Origin: an uncultured Eubacteriales bacterium
GTDB lineage: Bacteria; Bacillota; Clostridia; Oscillospirales; Acutalibacteraceae
Length of the DNA: 49,188 nucleotides
Assembly (NCBI GenBank): GCA_934486705.1
Contig: CAKSQS010000015.1
Location: 1 to 49,188 of the forward strand
Reading direction: 5' to 3'
The position numbers were made by a program, and so were the translations under genes. Below the pieces are notes generated by a model. It was not told where the DNA came from. It saw nothing but the letters and a program-made list of their open reading frames with translations, and searched no databases. Positions 23,261 through 32,940 of this stretch are shown here, piece by piece (the stretch's first letter is position 1; the number at the start of each line of letters is the position of its first letter).

Positions 23261-26200
23261 TTAAGCGCGGTTTTTACGCCGTTTAATTAAAATAAACAAC
23301 ACAACCGCTCCGCATATGAGAACAAAACCGATTACCGCAAGCACCACAGGTAAAGCATAGCTTGCTTCCTGCTGTGCCGGTTTTTTCTTTTTCTTTTTAA
23401 TAACCTTGGTTATTGTAACGACTTCTTCCTCATCGTCACTGCTCTTAACCTCGCCGTCGCTCGGCATCTCAACCGGAACAGTAACATATTCGGTAACCGT
23501 TTCATCCTCAAAAAGGGTTATTCTCGGTACAAATTTGTTATCGTATTTGTAATCCTTGCCGGTCCAGCCGCCGCGGTTCATATCGGTTTTATAGCTTTCT
23601 ATAAACGGAATTATTCTGTTTATATCAACGCTTATGCTTTTTCCGTTTTTAAGCACGGCAGTCACCGTGGCGGTAACCGAGCCGTCGCTTTCGCCCTGCA
23701 GCGCAGTAACCGAAAGGTCTGTTACTGTCACCTTATTTACAAACTCATCCGAAAGCGCCGAGCTGAAATACTTTACTATATCCTCTGCCTTTATATCGGA
23801 ATAAACCGGAACTCTTTCGGAATAAAGCATCATATTAACCTTTAACTCATTTTCGGAGGGCTTAAGGGTTGAATATGAATATTTCTTTGTATCCGAGGCA
23901 TATCCGCCGTTTATCAGCTTTTCGGTTGTTGAGCCGGAAATGTAATTGACCTTTACCTGTATCCAGCTCAGGTCGGAATTCCAGAAATCCTGTTTATCGG
24001 CATATTTTGCGCTCTTACTAAGCATCGTAATTGTTCTGGGTATGTAAACGCCGGGGGCTGTGGCTATTTTCTCCTGTAAAACAGGGTCAAGCTCATCGCA
24101 CAGTTCCTGTGAAATGGCATTTCCCTGCGTTCTTACGCCTTCAACAAGATATTTTAACGTTTTAAGCGGCCAGGCGAATGCCTCGCTTTCAATGCTTTCA
24201 ACCCCTGCCGGAACAACAATGTCCCTCAGCGCCGACAAATGGAAGCTGCCTTTTCCTATAGATTTAAGATTGTTCGGCAAATGCAGGTCGGTAAGTAAAA
24301 GCGTTTCAAAAAGTGCTTCCTCGTTAAGATTTTCGAGATTTTCCGAAAGCCGCAGGTTTTTAAGCTTATAGCATTTCCAGAAGGAATGTTTGCCCTCAGC
24401 CTTTGTAACGTTATCGCCCATAATTATTACTTCAATATTGTTGCTAAACGGAACTCCGAACTGATCGGGCAGAACCTTCAAGGAATCCGGCAGAATTATG
24501 CAGCGTACATTTGAAAGGTCGGTATCAAGCCACCAGGACTGATCAAGGTATTCAACCCCCTCGGGGATTATAATTTTCTCAGCCGAGCCGTAGTAATCAA
24601 GCAATACCGTTCCGTCGGATGAAAGCAGGAAGAACTCTCCCTCGGTATCGGTATCGCCTTTAAGCCCGTCGGTGCCGTCAACAGTTTCGGGGTAGAACAA
24701 ATCTGCCTTTGCAACGGTTTTAAAGGTGTAGCTGTAAATTTCGGGCTGAATTACGCCGTATATTGAAATATCCTTTGTATCAATAGCGGAGGTCAGCTTT
24801 ATATCCGCAGTAACATAGCCCTTGTAGCCGTCAAACATTCTTCCGTCTGTATCCTCACAGCCCGGAACGGCTCTTAATTTATACCAGTTGCTGACCGCAG
24901 CCTTATAACCTGTATCTGCAAGCTGCTTTTCAAGATAAAGCGCAAACTCCGCCGCGCTGCCGTTATTTGTAAACGGATAATCCTTTATAAGCGCCTGAAC
25001 ATCCTCTGTGCTTATATCCTTCGGGTATCTGCCGTTCAGCATATATTTATCATGCTGAGTCTTTAAAAGCTCGGTCGTTTCGGTATCAAGCGCGGTGTAT
25101 TCATCCTCAAGGCTGTTAGAGGTCTGGGTCTTTATAAACTCCTCAATGCTGTTGCCCTTTAATGCGTAAATATAGGTGTACCACAGGTAATCAGGACCGT
25201 TAGCCATATCGCAGGAATACCAGAGCCAGCTTGATTTCACCGTCGGGTTTTTGCCGAGGTAGAAAAAGCTTCTGTTTGAAAGGTTAGTGCCCACATCGGC
25301 AACCAGATCCTCGCGGACATCCTCCTTCACCTGCGCGTTTATGTTTTCGTTCAGCGCGGTGACATAATTTTTATGAGTATCGTAGCCGTCACCCACAAAA
25401 TCATCCGCCGTTATAATAAGGTCCCTTGCGGCACTGCCGTAAAATGCACGGTCGGCAACACTTTTTATCGACGCGGGCAAATAAAGCATTGTGAGCGCCT
25501 GTGTGCCTGCAAAGCAGTTTTTCGGAATAGCGGTAAATTTTTCCGAAAGACGGACATATCTGAGCGAGGTGCAGTCGCTGAAAGCGCGCTCGCCTATTTC
25601 GGTACAGCCATCGGGTATGTAAACCGCCATAAGATTAGTAAAGCCGTTCATTATCCACGGCATTATTTTCTTCATTGTGGAGGGGTAAATGATTATTTTA
25701 ACCTGGGTTTTATCACCCTTATACCACTCGCCGAGAGTTTTGCTGTTTACTTCTTCAACGCCCTCGGGAATTATAAGCTTATCCGCCGTGCCCTCATAAT
25801 AGTTAAGGTATTTGCCGCCGCCTATATTCCAAACAGAGGAGTCCTCCTCCGCTGAGGATTTCGTGTAGGTAAGCGTTTTAATTTCGGCAGATAAAACCTC
25901 GGTGAATTTTACCATGCCTACTGCTTTCCCTTCCTTTGTAACCTCGGCGTTTATATTCACATAGCCGTCGCGCGGGGTGGTAATAATTCCGTCCTTATCG
26001 CGGCTGCCGTCAACCGGGCGCATCACCGTGGCATTAAGCTCCACCTTGTAGCCTACCGCCTTTTCATCGGCAAAGCTGTCGGCATTTACCGCAAACGCGG
26101 TATTATAAATTCTGAGAAGTCCCTCGCGGGAGGTTTTGTCGCCGTATTTTTTAATATAGGCTCTGTAAAGCTCCTCTAAGTGTGAAAGCGCTTCTTCATC

Positions 26201-27487
26201 GGTTATTTTTCTTATTCCCCTGTATTGCTCGCTTAAAAGGGTTGCGTCGTCCGTCTCAAGCGCGGTATATTCATCCTCAAGGCTGTTTGAGGTCTGGGTT
26301 TTTATAAATTCCTCAATGCTGTTGCCCTTTAAAGCATAAATCAAGGTATACCAAAGGTAATCCGCACCGCTTGCTATATCGCAGGAGTACCAAAGCCAGC
26401 TCGATTTTACCGTCGGGTTTTTGCCGAGATAATAGAAATGCCTGTCGGCAATAAAGCCGCGGTCGTCCTTTAAATCCGCCTCAACATCAGCCTTTATTTC
26501 AGCGTTTATATTCTCGTTCAGCTGAATCACGAAGTTTTTATGGGTATCGTAGCCGTCGCCCACAAAATCATCGGCGCATATTACTATATCCCTCAGCGCG
26601 CTGCCGTTAAACGCACGGTCGGCAACACTTTTCACACTTGCCGGTATATACATTTGCGTAAGCGCCGGCGTATTTGCAAAGCAGCTTTTCGGAATTGCCG
26701 TAAAGCCTTCGGAAAGGCGGACATATCTTAAGGATGTGCAGCCGCTGAACGCCGAAGCGCCGAGATCGGTGCAGCCGTCGGGAATATACACCGCAATAAG
26801 ATTTGTAAAGCCCTGCATGGTTTCCGCCAGAACCTTTTTCATGGTTGAGGGGAATATTATAATTTTAACCTTAGTTTTATCGCCCTTGTACCAGGTGGTG
26901 CGGTTAGACCAGTTAATTTCCTCAACGCCCTCGGGAATTATAAGCTTATCCGCCGAGCCGTTATAGTAATTCAGGTATTTGCCCGCGCCTATATTCCAAA
27001 CGGAGGAAGCCTCCTCAGCGGATGACTTTGTATAAGTAAGGGTTTTAACCCCTGCGGCTATCTTTTGAGTGAACGAAACCGTGCCTACCTTTTCGGAATT
27101 TTTAGTAACCTCTGCGTTTATGTTCACACAGCCGTTATGCGCGCGGGTTATTTCGCCGTCCTTATCCTCAGAGCCGTCAATCGGGCGCAGCACCGTAGCA
27201 TTAAGCTTAACCTCATAGCCGGCGGCTTTTTCCTGCGCAAAGCTGTCGGAATCTATTTCAAGTGCCGAATCATACACCCGCAAAAGCCCTTCTCTTGTGG
27301 TTGTATCGCCGTATTTTTCTATGTAAGCCTTGTATAATTTTTCAAGGTGGGTAAGGGCTGCGTTATTCTCCGCCGCTGCCGCAGGGGTGGCAAATGTGGG
27401 TATTACCTGCGTTACAGACATAGAAATTATAACGCACACCGTCAAGAGAACATTGGCTTTTTTTCTGATTTTTTCTACTATTTTCAT
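23261..27487 (-). CDS. Giant BspA-like leucine-rich repeat surface protein
   Basis: This 1408-aa protein has a signal peptide (about 1-38) and three homologous modules. Modules 1 and 2 (about 45-433 and 434-822) are near-identical copies 389 residues apart; module 3 is divergent. Each has an N-terminal segment with HLEKLYKAYI-like helices, a beta-rich part, and a block of LRR_5/BspA repeats (for example YIPDGCTDLGASAFSGCTSL). The C-terminus has a Lys-rich stretch, one membrane helix (about 1375-1400) and a basic KRRKNRA tail, so it is held in the cytoplasmic membrane with the repeats outside. BspA-type LRR proteins commonly bind proteins or glycans. It is the last gene of the operon with two sugar importers, 27 bases after the beta-helix gene, which suggests substrate capture at the surface. 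Confidence 0.88.
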   Translation of the reverse strand: MKIVEKIRKKANVLLTVCVIISMSVTQVIPTFATPAAAAENNAALTHLEKLYKAYIEKYGDTTTREGLLRVYDSALEIDSDSFAQEKAAGYEVKLNATVLRPIDGSEDKDGEITRAHNGCVNINAEVTKNSEKVGTVSFTQKIAAGVKTLTYTKSSAEEASSVWNIGAGKYLNYYNGSADKLIIPEGVEEINWSNRTTWYKGDKTKVKIIIFPSTMKKVLAETMQGFTNLIAVYIPDGCTDLGASAFSGCTSLRYVRLSEGFTAIPKSCFANTPALTQMYIPASVKSVADRAFNGSALRDIVICADDFVGDGYDTHKNFVIQLNENINAEIKADVEADLKDDRGFIADRHFYYLGKNPTVKSSWLWYSCDIASGADYLWYTLIYALKGNSIEEFIKTQTSNSLEDEYTALETDDATLLSEQYRGIRKITDEEALSHLEELYRAYIKKYGDKTSREGLLRIYNTAFAVNADSFADEKAVGYKVELNATVMRPVDGSRDKDGIITTPRDGYVNINAEVTKEGKAVGMVKFTEVLSAEIKTLTYTKSSAEEDSSVWNIGGGKYLNYYEGTADKLIIPEGVEEVNSKTLGEWYKGDKTQVKIIIYPSTMKKIMPWIMNGFTNLMAVYIPDGCTEIGERAFSDCTSLRYVRLSEKFTAIPKNCFAGTQALTMLYLPASIKSVADRAFYGSAARDLIITADDFVGDGYDTHKNYVTALNENINAQVKEDVREDLVADVGTNLSNRSFFYLGKNPTVKSSWLWYSCDMANGPDYLWYTYIYALKGNSIEEFIKTQTSNSLEDEYTALDTETTELLKTQHDKYMLNGRYPKDISTEDVQALIKDYPFTNNGSAAEFALYLEKQLADTGYKAAVSNWYKLRAVPGCEDTDGRMFDGYKGYVTADIKLTSAIDTKDISIYGVIQPEIYSYTFKTVAKADLFYPETVDGTDGLKGDTDTEGEFFLLSSDGTVLLDYYGSAEKIIIPEGVEYLDQSWWLDTDLSNVRCIILPDSLKVLPDQFGVPFSNNIEVIIMGDNVTKAEGKHSFWKCYKLKNLRLSENLENLNEEALFETLLLTDLHLPNNLKSIGKGSFHLSALRDIVVPAGVESIESEAFAWPLKTLKYLVEGVRTQGNAISQELCDELDPVLQEKIATAPGVYIPRTITMLSKSAKYADKQDFWNSDLSWIQVKVNYISGSTTEKLINGGYASDTKKYSYSTLKPSENELKVNMMLYSERVPVYSDIKAEDIVKYFSSALSDEFVNKVTVTDLSVTALQGESDGSVTATVTAVLKNGKSISVDINRIIPFIESYKTDMNRGGWTGKDYKYDNKFVPRITLFEDETVTEYVTVPVEMPSDGEVKSSDDEEEVVTITKVIKKKKKKPAQQEASYALPVVLAVIGFVLICGAVVLFILIKRRKNRA
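25090..27355 (-). repeat. Tandem 1,167-bp coding duplication in the LRR gene
   Basis: Two adjacent in-frame copies have a period of exactly 389 codons, measured from the His of HLEKLYKAY at 27347-27349 to the His of HLEELYRAY at 26180-26182. Copies stay alike through the shared NSLEDEYTAL near each end. Most residues match by eye, with scattered synonymous and conservative changes. Confidence 0.9.
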
Positions 27488-27514
27488 TGTTTGAACCCTC
27501 TCCTTTCATTGCAT

Positions 27515-28897
27515 TTAAGAATATGAAGCCAATGAATTTATCTTTGCGCCTTCATCACACCAAAGCTTTTTTACTGTTCCGCCAACGGTAACATCAAACA
27601 TACAGTCAAGGTAGCCCGAATAAGAGCCGAGGCGCTTATTTTCGCTTTGAATATAGGTGTTGCCCTTAAGCTCAGGCAGAGTATTCATTCTGCTTTGCGC
27701 ATTGATAAGGTCATATGTGCTGAGTTCAAAAATATTATTTTTAATAACAAAATTTTCCGCAAAGTTAAGGCACGCGCCGTTGCTTTGTATGTGCGCCGTC
27801 ATATTTTTATCGGGGCGCTGAATCCCGCCGAAGCCGTAGCCCGCAAAACGCATTATATTGCTGCTATATGTAATATTAACGCATTTTGAATCCTGCCCGA
27901 GCCAGTACTCAACAGAGCCCATACCACAATATTCCAATATATTTTCGGTAAACTCCATATTCTCGGCACGGTAATCACCGTAGCCCTGGTGGGTTATTCC
28001 GCTGTCATATATCTGGTAGGCTATGCAATTTTTAACCTTTGAATTTTCGCACTTGCACATAAATTCAATCGCGTTTCCGTAGCGTACATCGCCGTTTTTA
28101 TACTCGGTAAGGAAGCAGCCGCCTATAAAGAAGAACTCGCAGCCCGTAATTTTAATATTCTGCACATCGGTTGCCCTTATGCCGTGGCCGCCACAAAAGC
28201 AGAATGTCAAATTTTCTATATGTATATTCTTAACGCCGGCGAGCCGGAAAAGCCACAAATTGTGAGCTATTTCTATGCTTTTAAAGGTAAGGCGCGGGTC
28301 CTTGCTTAATTTTATTATTATGCGGTTTCCGTTTTCGTGGTCGCTCCAAAAATCGTACTCCTCCGAAATATCGGCACGGTTTATTTTTTTTACGCCTACC
28401 GCCTTGCCCTTATCAAAAATTATATTTCCTACATCTGCGGGAAAATCCGCGTCCACCGTCCACAATCCGTCGGGAAGCCTCTGCCAGTCGTCATTTATAT
28501 AGTCCCTTGCAGAGCCGCATATACGCGGCTTTCCGCCGCTGCCGTATGCGCCGTAATTAACGCCGTCGGCGGCGGTTATGCAGCCCCTGAAAACATCTCC
28601 CCTGCGGAAAAGAACAGTGCACCCGGGTTTCAGCTCATCGTGCTTTTTTTCAAGTGTTTCAAGCGAATCCCAAGCCGTTTCCGGCGTTTTGCCGTCATTG
28701 TCACTGCTGCCCAGCATTGATACATACCTACATTCTCCGCTGTTTTTTACTGTGTCAGGCAGCTTGTTTATAATCTCTCTGAGATTTTCGGTTTTCAAAT
28801 CAACCTGCTCGCTTTTAACCTCGGGAATTTTTCTTGAATTGATTATTTCCGCATCGGGAACATATAAATCCCTGTTATTTGCCTCTATATCCGTCAT
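27515..28897 (-). CDS. Right-handed beta-helix protein without signal peptide
   Basis: This 460-aa protein is paralogous to the next gene (28915-30510) and to the beta-helix part of the frameshifted giant. Shared blocks run in order: RYVSMLGSSDNDGKTPETAW, TVLFRRGDVFRG, VNYGAYGSGGKPRICGS, HIENLTFCFCGGHGI, NAIEF, YQIYDSGITHQG, YGFGGIQRPDKNM and a C-terminal NTYIQ strand. These suggest a pectate-lyase-like solenoid. Unlike its paralogues it begins with a charged, non-hydrophobic N-terminus and has no signal peptide or lipobox; the previous gene ends 17 bases before it, so no longer start fits. It may act in the cytoplasm on imported oligosaccharides, or be exported by other means. No catalytic residues can be named with confidence. 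Confidence 0.8.
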   Translation of the reverse strand: MTDIEANNRDLYVPDAEIINSRKIPEVKSEQVDLKTENLREIINKLPDTVKNSGECRYVSMLGSSDNDGKTPETAWDSLETLEKKHDELKPGCTVLFRRGDVFRGCITAADGVNYGAYGSGGKPRICGSARDYINDDWQRLPDGLWTVDADFPADVGNIIFDKGKAVGVKKINRADISEEYDFWSDHENGNRIIIKLSKDPRLTFKSIEIAHNLWLFRLAGVKNIHIENLTFCFCGGHGIRATDVQNIKITGCEFFFIGGCFLTEYKNGDVRYGNAIEFMCKCENSKVKNCIAYQIYDSGITHQGYGDYRAENMEFTENILEYCGMGSVEYWLGQDSKCVNITYSSNIMRFAGYGFGGIQRPDKNMTAHIQSNGACLNFAENFVIKNNIFELSTYDLINAQSRMNTLPELKGNTYIQSENKRLGSYSGYLDCMFDVTVGGTVKKLWCDEGAKINSLASYS

Positions 28898-28914
28898 ATA
28901 TCCCCCATAAAGTA

Positions 28915-30510
28915 TCAGGCAAAAACAATCTTTGCCGCAGTGTCGTTCCAGGTATTCTTTATTATCAGCTCAGAGCTTTTGTTAAAGCGAATATTTGTGT
29001 TTTTGCCGTAATAGCCAAGCCACCTGCCGTCCGGCTGTATATATGTGTTTCCGTCAAGCTTAGGCGGCGTACCCGCGGCTGACGCGGCATTTACAAGCTG
29101 ATATGTGCTAAGCTCAAAAATATTATTCTTTATAACAAAGCTTTCGGCATTGTTATAGTTTGAGCCTGTCGGCTTTGCGTTGCTCTGTATAGCGGCGCTC
29201 ATATTTTTATCCGGGCGCTGAAGTCCGCCAAAGCCATAGCCTGAAAAACGCAGCATATTTCCCTCGTAAAGAACGCTTTTTATAAGCGCGCCCTTTGTGT
29301 GCCAATATTCTATGGCGCCCATTCCGCAAAATTCTATAAGGTTATTCCTTGCAACAAAATTTTCAACCGTGCCGCTGTCGCCCTGGTGGGTTATTCCGCT
29401 ATCGTATATCTGGTAAATCCAGTTATTTTCAAGCAGGGTGTTTTTGCTGCCGCTCATAAGCTCAATACCGTTTCCGTAGCGCACAGTGCCGTCGCCGTAG
29501 CCGTCAAGGTATGAACCGCCGATATAGCCTATTTCGCAGTTCCTTACGGTTATGTTTTCGGTGTTGGAGCCGCGCACCGCGTGGCCGCCCGTGTATTTGA
29601 AGGTAAGGTTTTCAATTGTTATGTTTTTCTGCCCGTCAAAGCGGAAAAGAACATTATCCGTGCCGATTTCAATACTTATAAAGGTCTTTGCGGGGTCCTC
29701 CTCAAAGTAAAGATACACACGGTTTTTGTTGCCGGTATCGCAAAAATAATCATAATTATTTTTAAGCTCTGCTTTTGAGGAAACACGGTTTCCGACCGCC
29801 TCGCCGTGGTTGAAAACGATTATTCCCACGTCGCTTCCGAACATTTCGCGCAGCTGCCATATATTATTGCCCGAATTTGTAAAATTCGCATTGGCAAAAT
29901 TGCGCGCCGAGCCGTAAATGCACGGTCTGTCGCCTGTGCCGTATGCACCGTAATACACACCGCTTGCAAGCCGCATATTTCCCCTGAAAACACCGCCGCG
30001 TTCAAAAAGAACCGCGTCGCCGCTTTTAAACGAGGCATTGTGAACCTCTACCCCCGCGGGTGTAGCCCAAGCGGTTTTGGGGCTTTTGCCGTCGTTTGAG
30101 TCGTCGCCCTTTTCCGAAACATAATAGGTTGTTCCCGTAATTTTAACGCCCTGTTTGTTTGAAGAAAGTATTTTTGAGCGCATTTCATCTGCCTCGTTAT
30201 CGAGCGTGCCTACAACCGGGAAGCAAAGCCCCGCCGGATTTTCATGCCATGAGCGGTCGGGGTTTGCCGGCAAATCGGAATTGGGCTTTTTCACGGTTAT
30301 TTCCGATGTAACATAGCTTACCGTCTTACCCGACGATTGACTTTCGGTGGATGACGTTACGGAAGAAGTAACCTCCGATGACGTCGTCGCAGTATCTGAT
30401 GATCCGCTTTCGGTCTTACCCTTATTATCGGTCTTGCCGTTATCCTTTCCACAGGCGGAAAGTGAAAAAATCAATACTGCCGTTAATAATACCGTCAATA
30501 TTCTTTTCAT
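28915..30510 (-). CDS. Right-handed beta-helix lipoprotein
   Basis: From the ATG at 30510 (AAAGGA 7 bases upstream, preferred over the ATG at 30531) this protein of about 531 aa has a signal peptide with lipobox LSA-C (Cys20) and a long Ser/Thr-rich linker. The beta-helix domain carries YYVSEKGDDSNDGKSPKTAW, AVLFERGGVFRGN, YYGAYGTGDRPCIYGS, FKYTGGHAVRG, YQIYDSGITHQGD and GYGFGGLQRPDKNM. It is a close paralogue of the adjacent gene. It lies 2 bases after the SBP gene stop, so it belongs to the same transcript. A role as a surface-tethered glycan-active or glycan-binding protein is inferred from context. Confidence 0.85.
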   Translation of the reverse strand: MKRILTVLLTAVLIFSLSACGKDNGKTDNKGKTESGSSDTATTSSEVTSSVTSSTESQSSGKTVSYVTSEITVKKPNSDLPANPDRSWHENPAGLCFPVVGTLDNEADEMRSKILSSNKQGVKITGTTYYVSEKGDDSNDGKSPKTAWATPAGVEVHNASFKSGDAVLFERGGVFRGNMRLASGVYYGAYGTGDRPCIYGSARNFANANFTNSGNNIWQLREMFGSDVGIIVFNHGEAVGNRVSSKAELKNNYDYFCDTGNKNRVYLYFEEDPAKTFISIEIGTDNVLFRFDGQKNITIENLTFKYTGGHAVRGSNTENITVRNCEIGYIGGSYLDGYGDGTVRYGNGIELMSGSKNTLLENNWIYQIYDSGITHQGDSGTVENFVARNNLIEFCGMGAIEYWHTKGALIKSVLYEGNMLRFSGYGFGGLQRPDKNMSAAIQSNAKPTGSNYNNAESFVIKNNIFELSTYQLVNAASAAGTPPKLDGNTYIQPDGRWLGYYGKNTNIRFNKSSELIIKNTWNDTAAKIVFA

Positions 30511-30533
30511 ATTTCTGTCCTTTCGTGACAAAA

Positions 30534-31958
30534 TCAGCCTAAGTCTTTTACCCTCTTATTTTCCTCGGCGATAAATTCATCCATTGAGGCGGAGTGTGAA
30601 TCAAGTGTTGCCTTAACCTGCGCGGAGCCCGCTTTTTTAAGCGCCGTTACAACGCTGCCGGCACCCGCCGAATAAGCATAAGTGCGGTTTTTAAGCGAGC
30701 AGGCGTAATCAATAACCTCTTTCGCCTCGCTGCTGCAATATACAGAGTTCATATCATAGCTTTTCTTATCAAGCACATAGCGCAGATAATAAGGAACAAG
30801 CTCCGCATTTTTTGCGCCCTCGGGTATGCCGAACGCTGTGTATTCATACATAACCTGATATTTTGAATCGGTCGGCATAGGCACAACGCCCAAACGGTTT
30901 CTGCTCTTTAAAGCCGATTGTCTGTTATCCTTTGCACGTGCTGAGAAGGGACCCGACAGGAAGAATAAGGTTTTACCCTGATCAAACGACTGCTCGCTGT
31001 GTTTTTCAAGCATCAAGCCCTTTTCCTGCTTTTGCAGGGTAGTCTGCCAGGAGGAAATTGTCTCGTTAAGCTTTGAGCCGTTTACAAATTTTCCGGTGCT
31101 TGAATTGTAATTGATTATATAGCCGCCCATTGCACGGACATATGAATCCTCATATTCAAAGGTTGCACCCGAATAGCCCGATTTGTTTTTGTTCGCATTT
31201 ACAAACTGCTCGCACATTGACCAGAATTTTTCCCATGTCCATGCTTTCGGATTTTTCTTCCAAATCTGATAGGGGTCTTCCATTTCTGCGTCCTGAAGTG
31301 CCTTTTTGTTGTAATAAATAACCGAAACGTCCGAAATAGCACTGTCGTTAAGATTTACAGCGTAGCACTTGCCGTTAAAGGTATAATCCTTCATAAGCTG
31401 TGCGTCCCATGCGGTGTCCTTGAAATTGTAGCCGCTGTTGGTTATGGGCTGTAACGCGGTTATCTGCCAGCTTACGTTTCCGAGCAGACGAACAAGGTCA
31501 GGTGCCTTGCCCGAGCTTATTCTGGCGCTCAGTGTTTCCTGGAAGCCGTCGTAAGATACAACCTCGCACTTTACCTTGCAGCCGCTTGCCTTTTCAAACG
31601 CCTTTATAGCCTCTGAATCCATTTGCTTCATAGGGTCGTTCCAGTACATATATGTAAGGGTCTTACCCTTAAGCTTAGAGGGCATTTGTGCAATAAATTC
31701 ATCACGGGAAAGCGAGGTGGTTTTGCCGGAATTGCCCGAATTGCTGCTCTGTACGGAGCTGCTGCTCGCCTTTGAATCCGTTTTTGAGTCTGTTGATTCC
31801 GTTTCAGAGCCTTTTTTAATAGTTGAAGTAGTTATGACAACTTCGGTTGAATACTCATCTGAAATTGCCTCGGACTTACTTTTGCACGCCGCAAGCGGTA
31901 AAAGTAATATTGCCGCCAGCAGCACGCACTGTAAACGGATGAAGAATGATTTTTTCAT
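30534..31958 (-). CDS. Carbohydrate ABC transporter substrate-binding lipoprotein (SBP family 1)
   Basis: This extracellular solute-binding protein delivers an oligosaccharide to the importer whose permeases lie directly upstream (31982 and 32941). It is 474 aa with a signal peptide and lipobox LAA-C (Cys25), then a Ser/Thr-rich linker. The typical fold is seen from LKGKTLTYMYWNDPMKQMDSE, with AFEKASGCKVKCEVVSYDG, APDLVRLLGN and the late FSARAKDNRQ to GVVPMPTDSKY region. It comes last in its importer set, whereas the second SBP (40124-42856) comes first in its set. The sugar is not predictable. Confidence 0.92.
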   Translation of the reverse strand: MKKSFFIRLQCVLLAAILLLPLAACKSKSEAISDEYSTEVVITTSTIKKGSETESTDSKTDSKASSSSVQSSNSGNSGKTTSLSRDEFIAQMPSKLKGKTLTYMYWNDPMKQMDSEAIKAFEKASGCKVKCEVVSYDGFQETLSARISSGKAPDLVRLLGNVSWQITALQPITNSGYNFKDTAWDAQLMKDYTFNGKCYAVNLNDSAISDVSVIYYNKKALQDAEMEDPYQIWKKNPKAWTWEKFWSMCEQFVNANKNKSGYSGATFEYEDSYVRAMGGYIINYNSSTGKFVNGSKLNETISSWQTTLQKQEKGLMLEKHSEQSFDQGKTLFFLSGPFSARAKDNRQSALKSRNRLGVVPMPTDSKYQVMYEYTAFGIPEGAKNAELVPYYLRYVLDKKSYDMNSVYCSSEAKEVIDYACSLKNRTYAYSAGAGSVVTALKKAGSAQVKATLDSHSASMDEFIAEENKRVKDLG

Positions 31959-31981
31959 AATGATATTCCTTTCTTTTTTTA

Positions 31982-32929
31982 TTAGCCGACTATACCGACG
32001 CTGTCGATACTTTGCATAAATTTACGCTGCAATATTATATAAACCGCAACCGGCGGAATTATAAACAACAGACACGCGGCGGGCGGTACTCCGAAAATAA
32101 GTGAGCTTGCGCCGCTTGCCTCACCGAAGGTGAGAAATACCTGATCCTTAATACTGTGCACCACTACCGCTAAGGTCTTATTATCAAGGTTATACATCAT
32201 TGCAAGGTAATAATCATTCCAATGCCATATTATCGAGAATATAAGAACGGTCAGAAACGCAACCCCCGCCGACGGTATTATTATCGTCAAAAAGGTTCTT
32301 AGCGGACCCGAGCCGTCAATATACGCCGCTTCTTCAAGCTCACGCGGCAAACCCCCGAAAAACTGCATATAAATAAAAATGAAAATACCCGATTTCAGCC
32401 CCACCCCAAAGAGCGACGGCAGATAAAATGTGAACGGTGTTCCAAGAATATTAAGCCTTAAATCCTTACCGGTCAGGCGATTTACAAGTCCTAAAATTCC
32501 GAGAAAATCAAGCTGCTTGAAGTTTATCATACGCGGCAGCATAAGCATTACGTCAGGTAAAAGTATTGTAAGCACCAAAACGAACACCAGTGCCTTTTGA
32601 AATTTAAACTTAAATCTTGAAAGCCCGTAAGCATAAACCGAGCACACAAAAACCTCAATTAAAGCGCTCACCATTTCGTATATTACGGTATTGGTAAGGG
32701 ATTTAACATAATCCATTGCCGCAAACGCATCGGAAAAATTTTTGAATGTAATGTTTTTAGGCACCCACACAACAGAGGGGTCTATATAGTCCGCCGTGGT
32801 TCTCAGTGCATTGCTCAGCATATAAAAGACCGGGTAAAGCAATATGTAGGCGAAGGCTATAAGAAAAACAAATCTGCAAACCGAAATCACCGCGTTTTTG
32901 TAAAACGCCGGCTTTTTGTTTAGCTTCAT
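31982..32929 (-). CDS. Carbohydrate ABC transporter permease (MalG-like)
   Basis: This is one of two membrane subunits of a sugar importer, 315 aa with six hydrophobic helices. The EAA loop is RELEEAAYIDGSGPLRTFLTIIIP, near residue 205. The segment YPVFYMLSNALRT near the N-terminus is usual for MalG/LacG types. The gap to the partner permease is 11 bases and to the SBP is 23 bases. No ATPase gene is nearby, so a shared MsmK/MsmX-type ATPase encoded elsewhere would be needed. Confidence 0.93.
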   Translation of the reverse strand: MKLNKKPAFYKNAVISVCRFVFLIAFAYILLYPVFYMLSNALRTTADYIDPSVVWVPKNITFKNFSDAFAAMDYVKSLTNTVIYEMVSALIEVFVCSVYAYGLSRFKFKFQKALVFVLVLTILLPDVMLMLPRMINFKQLDFLGILGLVNRLTGKDLRLNILGTPFTFYLPSLFGVGLKSGIFIFIYMQFFGGLPRELEEAAYIDGSGPLRTFLTIIIPSAGVAFLTVLIFSIIWHWNDYYLAMMYNLDNKTLAVVVHSIKDQVFLTFGEASGASSLIFGVPPAACLLFIIPPVAVYIILQRKFMQSIDSVGIVG

Positions 32930-32940
32930 ACCGTTACCCC

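Noticed and set aside
25373..25855. 160-codon plus-strand open frame, with a similar one at 26540-26731
   Set aside because: Both are mirror images of the duplicated LRR module, which explains their resemblance to each other.
25090..27355. Possible CRISPR or satellite array from repeated sequence
   Set aside because: The repeat is a two-copy, 1,167-bp in-frame coding duplication, without short spaced repeats.
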